Source of the DNA: Treponema sp.
Lineage (GTDB): Bacteria > Spirochaetota > Spirochaetia > Treponematales > Treponemataceae
Reading direction: 5' to 3'
DNA length: 11,073 nt
NCBI GenBank assembly: GCA_017617145.1
Contig: JAFZWX010000235.1
Span: 1 to 11,073 of the forward strand
Shown in pieces: positions 6,501 through 11,073 of the stretch. Position numbers and translations under genes: made by a program. The notes beneath the pieces were generated by a model. The model searched no databases, had not been told where the DNA came from, and saw only the letters and a list, made by a program, of their open reading frames with translations. Each line of letters begins with the position of its first letter. The first letter of the stretch is position 1.

Positions 6501-9500
6501 CAAATTTGCGGGCTGGAAAGTTGATGTAGGAACAACTGCAGGTTATACAGTAAACCCAAGCGGTTACACAACAAAGGGAACAATAACAGTAACAGCAGGC
6601 GAAAAAACTTTCTTTACATTAACTATTGACGATTCAAACGCGGCACAGGCTACTGCATATTCAAATGAATATATTGGAAGTGGAACAGATGGATGGGGAA
6701 TAACAATTTCTGCTAAAGATGTATTATTACCAAAGGTAACGGATCATACCGGCAAGGGTATTACATCTGCAATTGAAAAAGATTCAGATATTGAAATTAC
6801 CTTTAATAAACCGCTCGCACAAGAATGTGCCGATTTGCTTAATAAAATCAGTGTCAGTTCAGACGGTTACAGCATTGACAGTTATTATACAAACCGAACT
6901 TTAAGTGACGACGGAACCAAAATAACAATAAAAAATACAACACAAATTTCCATTCAAAAAGGAAGTACAAAACTAATAACAGTAACGGTTCCTTCAGATT
7001 TATATGATGCCGAAGCAAATGTTAATATAAATGAAGAATCCTTTAATTTTACAGTTGATTACAGAACAACAGAAAAAACAAACTTGAGTTTCGCCACAGA
7101 TGAGGCTGACGGAAATGGAAAAATCTCAGTAAATGGAGAAGAAGTTTCGAATGGATCAAATAAAGAATTATATGTCGAAGAAAGTTTTAACCTTGAATAC
7201 CCTGTTTCTGAAGGTTATGCGTTTGCAGGCTGGAAAGTTGCTGTAACAGGAGATTATACAGTATCTACCTCTTCTTATGTCACAAACGGAAGTATTACAG
7301 TAAAAAACGGCAATATACCATACTTTATACTCGTAATTGATTCCGATAACCCATCAAAGGCAACTGCTTATTCTTATGATGCAATTGGAAGTGGAATTAC
7401 TGTTTCTGCAAAGGATTTTCTTATTCCAACAATTGCGAGTGTAAAGTTAAATGGAACGACTGATTTATTCAGTGTAAATTCATTAAATTGTTATTCTAGT
7501 ATACACATTATATTTAATAAAGAAATGAGCAGATCGTCACTGATTTTTTCAGATGCAGGCTCTGGATCTCTTACTATAACAAAAAATGGATTTCCTGGTA
7601 TTCACTATGACGAGTATTTTACTGCAACCTGGGAAAGTAATACAGAACTTACAATTTCTCCAAAAAATACCTTCAAAGAATTTGTACGCAATGAAAATGA
7701 ACAAGTTTCAATGACAATCACATTTAATGCTAACGGAAAAACAATTAAGGATACTGGTGGTCATGTTCTTTGTCAGAGTTTAGCAGTAAACAATTCTCTT
7801 TCGATAAATTGTCTCGTTTCTGGTTCGAAAGAAAACAATCCGCCTGTATCAGATATTCATGTTTACTCGACAAGAGATACTGAAGATTATTATTATAGAG
7901 AGCTTTCAGATATAAATTTTAACAGTTGGAGTAAAACCGCTGATTTAAACTATCCTTTTGGTCACTATAGTCAGAATCATGTTTCCTCTGTGTATATTAC
8001 AGTATCTGGGTATGATTCTGAGAGTGGTTTGAAAGAAGTTCAAGTAACAGAAACTTATATTCGAAATAAATCAAATAATTCTGTTATAGAGACAAGTTCA
8101 ACACATTCCTATAGCACTGATAATCTGATTTCTACAACAACCGATGAATATGGCCATAAAGTAAATAATTATGCTATTCCTTATTCATTTGATTCGACAA
8201 ATACGAAAGAAGATGGTTTATTCAAACTTGAAATAAGTCTTTGGGATAATGACGGGAACAAAACAATAAAAGATTACTATGTAATAAAAGATACCGCATA
8301 TACATTACAACTTGACAAGATAAATATTCGTGCATATTTTTATGAGTCAGATAAAGATAAAACAATTCCTGTATATAATGCTCAAAAGAATTGTTATGAA
8401 ATAGGTTTTGATTTTTCAATGTTTTGTCCGCCTTACGACGTTTTTTACTATAATTGTGGTACATCACGGAGAATGACGCTAATTATGAAAGAAGAAGGTG
8501 AAGTAGACCGTATAATCTATGATGCAGATATTAAAAATAAATCAGACATTAAAGATGAGATTAATACTGCATTCAACGGCATCAAACGAAATGCTGATAA
8601 AAATGTAATACTACTTATGAAAATAAAAAAAGAAAATGGTATATGTGAACAATTGGAACTTCCTTTTGATAAGTGGCCTTATATTGCAGGAATTAATGGA
8701 ACATATAATTTAGATAACGAAGTTAGAATTGCTGGAGGTGTAGGAGATGATGATCAAATTAGGGTTCTCTTTTCAAATACGCCTACACCAACAAAAGATG
8801 ATTTAATTGATTATGTCAAGAATGAGGTTGGAAAGGATCCAAATAAAGGCGAAAATGGTATTTATTATTTATTTCCTTTAGTTATAACTAGATTGGGAGA
8901 TCAGGGTGCAAATTGTTATGGTTTTTGGATTACCAGACCTTTATGTCTTTCAAAACCTTTTGCATACTATAAAGGAATCCCAGAACCAGCTAATAATGAT
9001 GAAATACAATTTCCTATAATGACTTTACCATCTGCTGACGATATTTCTTATAAACCTAATACTGGAAAAGCGACATTTTCAATAGGAATTGAATATCCAG
9101 ATAATGGTTATGATTATTCTCAGTATAGATATGTCCTAAAAATTGATGGAAATTATTTTGATGATGGTGATAACATCAATCTTTTATCAGGTACAGAAAA
9201 AAACGTGTGTTTTGTAGCACTTGATTCCGAAGGTAATGTTTGTGCAAAAAGTCAAGAACAGTCTCTGGATTTGACAAATGTAGATAATCAGCCTCCTGTT
9301 GTCAATATAAAAATATGTAATCATTATGCATATAAAGATATTAGAGATTATACTGCCATATTTAAGGCATGGCCTGGCGTAACTGCAAATTATGGTCCTT
9401 ATGATGTTGATTCAAAATTAGATAAGGTACCATTTAATAACAGTGTAATGGATTGTTATATAGTTCCTTATACATATGGAAGAAATGTGACCAAGTCAGA

Positions 9501-10482
9501 TCTATTATCTGGAGTCTTTAATAAATTTTCAGTTTCATTATCTGGAACAAATAATCAATATATAACTATACCTTATGATGGTATCGATTTTGGAAATTAT
9601 TATATATATTTCTACGTAGAGGATAATTCTACATTGAAAAATTATAGTATAGACAACTATTATTATACATTAAAATATTATATTACAGATTATGTTCCAG
9701 ATGTCACATTTGATGATTCAACTGATGAAATTCAAATTTCCGCACCTACATATACAGAAAATCTTCGTAGAACTGATGCATTTCCTCGTGCGAATACAGG
9801 AAGTAGCGACACTAACTGTATTCATGCAAATTATGTAAGTATAAAAGTGCTTGAAAACAATTCATGGACAGATTCCGTTGGTTTTATAGATAATGATACT
9901 GCAACATCTATTGCCAGAATGCAGGATAAAGATGGTAACTATAACTATTATAGGAATACAAGACAAGATAGTACATGGTATTATAATGTTGCGAGAAGCA
10001 ATTATGCAGGAAAATTTTTACAAATAAATGTAAATTTTACTGCTTCAAGCTGGCAGTATGACGGTTATGGAAAATATAATTTTGACATTGTGCAAAGTCA
10101 GCCATATTATGTTTATACTGATTATTTACGTTATAAAGATACAGATACTCCAATTGTTTGCAACAATAAAAACTGGATAGAAGGTGCAAATGGTTACCAG
10201 ATATTCACCGATAACCCGATGTTTGTTCATACAATGTATTGTTCAAGAAATCTTAGCGAAGTCCTAAGGTTAGAAAAAACTAATCCAACTACAGAACAAT
10301 ATATCCGCGAATGGGAAAGCCGTGCACAAGAAACTGGAATTTACACGCATACAGGTAGTACTAATACCACCTTCACTTATGGTGACGACAAAATCAAAGA
10401 TATTCCATCTGGCTATTACTATACCACAATTGTACATTTTGCCGACGGCACAACTCTCATGAGTGAAGTAAAACAAAAGTAA
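3550..10482 (+). CDS. Giant modular surface lipoprotein: six InlB-like/Big_5-like modules plus an unassigned Tyr/Asn/Cys-rich C-terminal half
   Basis: One uninterrupted frame encodes 2310 residues. The start has a basic region (K9, K14, R17), a hydrophobic core (about 22-33) and a spirochaete-style lipobox, LFTSC, with C36 as the predicted lipidated residue, so export and membrane anchoring are likely. Residues 57 to about 1424 hold six modules. Each pairs an InlB/Flg_new-type repeat, marked by a GY-F-GW-like motif ending at W103, W340, W552, W766, W989 and W1228, with an Ig-like strand pattern of the SbsA/Big_5 type, 'KDSDIEITFNKPL', centred on F175, F409, F619, F841, F1085 and F1322. Residues 1430-2310 are different: beta-rich in appearance, with NNPPV (1429-1433) and NQPPV (from 1913) linkers of the kind that often open Ig-like domains, many YYY/NYY runs and 16 cysteines counting from about residue 1300. 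I recognise no named domain there. The modules suggest a stalk that holds a distal domain away from the cell, perhaps for adhesion or glycan binding; that is inference. No catalytic motif, C-terminal anchor or sorting signal was seen. Confidence 0.85.
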   Translation: MKFESHFSKSALVKMLRGWGCTSIVLLLSALLFTSCENFLKSTEVAQEIRDSIAYNNAKSLRVRVIANEGTGSTIPSGEHQPKQGYKFEISFTENAGYSFLKWIAVDKDDATQIITNDVFFEDPTKLVTNVIITADSDRIRLLPLCAKRIAIDREPSPGYVANGVSRDRSIFVEFTKDLSAESFIFDESEIPAGAETKTDENGNIWSYTIDSKTYLKNISITNQDDYSIAEHFLQPQIDGKMLTVAVNKSKPIEFESGVLFKTVKVTLSGNIKDTEGITMNADKTWRYQITESTDDKAEVVLTSNATEGSVYLAGSKEYSIGQKIPLSFTENKDYQFVKWRYDKKYIHVDKENEADTYALVLDKTDGLNPTIIEAVCAERLRVAENGFSPVNTSAEPTVSKNSSIVITFTKDLPVDAEGISQLENITIAVGGSPVRNSFLSPVVNANTITFAADKTNMLDVPQGQTKTVSVTIPSDFYYQLEDGTKVTYGANGKSFDYKIDSTTLDKAEINFTAATGSGTITPAAGSANHYSIGQEVPLSFVPADGWKFNGWTITSGGTAVDETKIKIADKNALSTKLVVYDSLQGITVTANTSECLKIRSYSPSGNNNHKDSDIEITFNKPLAQECSNLLNRIRVSSDGNNFDSYYEARSLSDDRKTIILKNTSAISVPKGSVKNIIVTVPEELYYNDGNVKINLSEETFSFAVNYETTAKSNVTYKIINGETNQEFSSANAAGTHNHRDSEQYNIGEEVELSFDLNSGYQFYGWSITDSTGAVVTDSVSFKNSNSSDPQAVLIINKPAEELKINAVCYKRPVISTASVSPYDANTSNQVAKNTPIVLRFDHAIKPETKDEIIVSYSLSNFSKTTYYSTTISSDNKTITLKPIKMLPLNNSFETVTVTVPHEKIYYLASDGKTKITPADEDFTWSYRVNSSTVQKTSVRFATTEAAVSGRQITVGSTFLSSGTKQDMNEEQTLNLEFPAYTDYKFAGWKVDVGTTAGYTVNPSGYTTKGTITVTAGEKTFFTLTIDDSNAAQATAYSNEYIGSGTDGWGITISAKDVLLPKVTDHTGKGITSAIEKDSDIEITFNKPLAQECADLLNKISVSSDGYSIDSYYTNRTLSDDGTKITIKNTTQISIQKGSTKLITVTVPSDLYDAEANVNINEESFNFTVDYRTTEKTNLSFATDEADGNGKISVNGEEVSNGSNKELYVEESFNLEYPVSEGYAFAGWKVAVTGDYTVSTSSYVTNGSITVKNGNIPYFILVIDSDNPSKATAYSYDAIGSGITVSAKDFLIPTIASVKLNGTTDLFSVNSLNCYSSIHIIFNKEMSRSSLIFSDAGSGSLTITKNGFPGIHYDEYFTATWESNTELTISPKNTFKEFVRNENEQVSMTITFNANGKTIKDTGGHVLCQSLAVNNSLSINCLVSGSKENNPPVSDIHVYSTRDTEDYYYRELSDINFNSWSKTADLNYPFGHYSQNHVSSVYITVSGYDSESGLKEVQVTETYIRNKSNNSVIETSSTHSYSTDNLISTTTDEYGHKVNNYAIPYSFDSTNTKEDGLFKLEISLWDNDGNKTIKDYYVIKDTAYTLQLDKINIRAYFYESDKDKTIPVYNAQKNCYEIGFDFSMFCPPYDVFYYNCGTSRRMTLIMKEEGEVDRIIYDADIKNKSDIKDEINTAFNGIKRNADKNVILLMKIKKENGICEQLELPFDKWPYIAGINGTYNLDNEVRIAGGVGDDDQIRVLFSNTPTPTKDDLIDYVKNEVGKDPNKGENGIYYLFPLVITRLGDQGANCYGFWITRPLCLSKPFAYYKGIPEPANNDEIQFPIMTLPSADDISYKPNTGKATFSIGIEYPDNGYDYSQYRYVLKIDGNYFDDGDNINLLSGTEKNVCFVALDSEGNVCAKSQEQSLDLTNVDNQPPVVNIKICNHYAYKDIRDYTAIFKAWPGVTANYGPYDVDSKLDKVPFNNSVMDCYIVPYTYGRNVTKSDLLSGVFNKFSVSLSGTNNQYITIPYDGIDFGNYYIYFYVEDNSTLKNYSIDNYYYTLKYYITDYVPDVTFDDSTDEIQISAPTYTENLRRTDAFPRANTGSSDTNCIHANYVSIKVLENNSWTDSVGFIDNDTATSIARMQDKDGNYNYYRNTRQDSTWYYNVARSNYAGKFLQINVNFTASSWQYDGYGKYNFDIVQSQPYYVYTDYLRYKDTDTPIVCNNKNWIEGANGYQIFTDNPMFVHTMYCSRNLSEVLRLEKTNPTTEQYIREWESRAQETGIYTHTGSTNTTFTYGDDKIKDIPSGYYYTTIVHFADGTTLMSEVKQK
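5380..5500 (+). repeat. Near-identical Ig-like segment, copy A (module 3)
   Basis: The segment starting at K611 matches copy B at 6778, 1398 bases (466 codons) downstream. The first 17 codons encode identical residues (KDSDIEITFNKPLAQEC) but differ at six synonymous third positions. After that the match continues as LLN-I-VSSDG and -DSYY with scattered changes. Module 4, which lies between them, is much less alike. Confidence 0.75.
6778..6898 (+). repeat. Near-identical Ig-like segment, copy B (module 5)
   Basis: This is the partner of the segment at 5380. It starts at K1077 and encodes the same KDSDIEITFNKPLAQEC run with different third bases, then ADLLNKISVSSDG in place of SNLLNRIRVSSDG. 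The similarity fades over the next 40 or so codons, though TVP strands and the NINEE/INLSEE stretch stay aligned. Confidence 0.75.
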
Positions 10483-10498
10483 AAAATCTCAGTATTTC

Positions 10499-10543
10499 AT
10501 ACAAATCATAACTGCTGGTTTACCTGGTGGTTATGATTTGTAT
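10499..10543. terminator. Bidirectional hairpin between convergent lipoprotein and Rpn genes
   Basis: ATACAAATCATAAC (10499-10512) is a perfect 14-bp inverted match to GTTATGATTTGTAT (10530-10543). The 17-base interior can extend the stem with weak G-T rich pairs. It starts 16 bases after the lipoprotein stop and ends 7 bases before the Rpn stop on the other strand, as expected for a shared terminator. There is no adjacent T-run on the plus strand. On the minus strand a TTTTTT run follows about 10 bases after the stem. It may be an imperfect intrinsic terminator or a 3'-end protecting hairpin. Confidence 0.6.
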
Positions 10544-10550
10544 TATTCAA

Positions 10551-11073
10551 TTATTTATTGCTTGACTGTAATTCCTTTACTTTTTCTATTGGTAATCCAG
10601 TTCCTTGTGCAATTTGTTCTGCAGAAAGAACACCCATAGCAAGTAATTGTTTTGCAGTTTCAATTCGACTTATTTGCAGACCTTGTTGTATACCTTGTTG
10701 TATACCTTGTTGCATACCTTGTTGCATACCTTGTTGCAATCCTTTTTGTAGTCCTTTCTCAAGGCCTCGTTTCTCTGCATTTGACATTCTTGTATTGTAG
10801 TCGCATTCAGCCTTCCAGACAGAAAACTGATAGAACCAGTTATCATCTTCTTTACTCATGTGTTTTACAATATTTTGTGCTGCCATAATTCCATGCTCCG
10901 ATTGTATTATGCTGTTTATAAAGTCCTGCTTATCGTCATGGTCAACATACGAAAAGAAAAGACCCCATTTTTCAATTGGTGTAAGCTTGTCGGCAGATTT
11001 GGTTTTTGCTGCATGTCGAATTGAAACCAAATCTATGAAGATAATATTCAGTCGTTCCGAAAGTTTTGCACCC
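10551..11073 (-). CDS. Rpn family PD-(D/E)XK nuclease / putative transposase, C-terminal part (runs off the right edge)
   Basis: The frame is open to the window edge, so the true start lies to the right. The TTG at 11030 is only an internal Leu codon: upstream in-frame residues GAKLSERLNIIFIDL followed by VSIRHAA continue the family pattern. The visible 173 residues include the usual post-catalytic part (LTPIEKWGLFFSYVDHDD, then a helical region with HGIMAAQNIVKHMSKEDD). Next come the linker NAEKRGLEKGLQKGLQQGMQ and its QQG repeats, and the tail AKQLLAMGVLSAEQIAQGTG, which parallels the tail of the Rpn gene at 390-1268. The catalytic D and E-x-Q residues are outside the window, so activity cannot be judged. 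The linker is encoded by a 12-bp tandem repeat. The gene converges on the giant lipoprotein gene, with 68 bases between the two stop codons. Confidence 0.8.
   Translation of the reverse strand, partial: GAKLSERLNIIFIDLVSIRHAAKTKSADKLTPIEKWGLFFSYVDHDDKQDFINSIIQSEHGIMAAQNIVKHMSKEDDNWFYQFSVWKAECDYNTRMSNAEKRGLEKGLQKGLQQGMQQGMQQGIQQGIQQGLQISRIETAKQLLAMGVLSAEQIAQGTGLPIEKVKELQSSNK
10554..10655 (-). repeat. Shared C-terminal tail of Rpn genes, copy 2
   Basis: The last 34 residues, AKQLLAMGVLSAEQIAQGTG then LPIEKVKELQSSNK, are the counterpart of the tail at 393-503. The segments before the tails differ (EGK-rich in copy 1, QQG-rich in copy 2), so the tail is conserved while the linker varies. Confidence 0.7.
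10681..10752 (-). repeat. 12-bp tandem repeat (minisatellite) inside the second Rpn gene
   Basis: On the plus strand the units are CCTTGTTGTATA (10681, 10693), CCTTGTTGCATA (10705, 10717), CCTTGTTGCAAT (10729) and a diverged CCTTTTTGTAGT (10741). On the coding strand each encodes four residues (IQQG, MQQG, LQQG or LQKG), so gain or loss of a unit keeps the frame. The first two units are identical, as are the next two, which is the pattern left by recent slippage or unequal exchange. Confidence 0.85.

Larger units (their letters stand above)
3718..7818 (+). repeat. Six-fold protein repeat array (InlB-like + Ig-like module, about 210-245 residues per unit)
   Basis: The GW-type motif recurs at residues 103, 340, 552, 766, 989 and 1228 (steps 237, 212, 214, 223, 239). 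The F-T/N-K motif of the Ig-like part recurs at 175, 409, 619, 841, 1085 and 1322 (steps 234, 210, 222, 244, 237). The constant order and matching steps show duplication of a two-domain unit. Most units also share a junction just after the InlB part (LCAKR, VCAER, ECLKI, VCYKR, each with one Cys) and, before the next unit, a V-VTVP-strand with Tyr (for example VTVPEELYY). Modules 5 and 6 have lost the Cys junction and share a different one (IGSG followed by SAKD). Confidence 0.8.

Noticed and set aside
10681..10752. Short repeats considered as a CRISPR array
   Set aside because: The units are contiguous 12-mers with no spacers and are in frame in a coding sequence.
10652..10888. Plus-strand open frame encoding a very hydrophobic VVYLVAYLVAYL-type peptide that looks like a membrane segment
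   Set aside because: It is the antisense reading of the 12-bp QQG repeat in the Rpn gene; the hydrophobic periodicity comes from that repeat.
11028..11030. TTG at 11030 as the start of the second Rpn protein
   Set aside because: The frame stays open to the window edge and the upstream residues fit the family, so this is an internal Leu codon of a gene cut by the window.

Overview
The window looks like chromosomal DNA of a host-associated spirochaete, most likely a Treponema of the gut, rumen or oral type. The reasons are AT-rich coding sequence, a very large surface lipoprotein with a relaxed spirochaetal lipobox, two Rpn-type PD-(D/E)XK 'transposase' nucleases (a family that is multicopy in such genomes), and a UgpC/MsmX-type sugar-transport ATPase. 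The genus is inferred from protein style, not from a database match.

Layout, left to right. (1) 1-199 (+): the last 65 residues of a carbohydrate ABC transporter ATPase, closed by two hairpins, the second a clear intrinsic terminator. (2) 390-1268 (-): a complete 292-residue Rpn nuclease whose start is fixed by a strong GGAGGG ribosome site. Its leader can fold into a long imperfect hairpin. (3) 1497-3461 (+): a 654-residue RNB (RNase II/R family) exoribonuclease with all four catalytic aspartates. It has no Shine-Dalgarno sequence, and a plausible -10 box lies so close to the ATG that the mRNA may be leaderless. (4) 3550-10482 (+): a single 2310-residue ORF for a giant lipoprotein. It has a lipoprotein signal, then six modules of about 210-245 residues, each an InlB-like repeat followed by an SbsA/Big_5-like Ig domain, then about 880 residues of Tyr/Asn/Cys-rich sequence that I cannot assign. 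(5) 10551-11073 (-): the C-terminal part of a second Rpn nuclease, running off the right edge, with an in-frame 12-bp minisatellite encoding a QQG-rich linker.

The genes do not form an obvious pathway. The transport ATPase is the end of an upstream operon. The RNase and the giant lipoprotein are co-oriented, 88 bp apart and without a visible terminator between them, but the lipoprotein has its own good promoter and ribosome site, so it is probably also transcribed alone. The two Rpn genes lie on the minus strand, in direct orientation on either side of this pair, and share a related C-terminal tail at protein and DNA level. Convergent gene ends are separated by hairpins at 249-283 and 10499-10543. 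The least explained part of the window is the second half of the giant lipoprotein. No tRNA, rRNA, CRISPR array or IS with terminal inverted repeats was seen.
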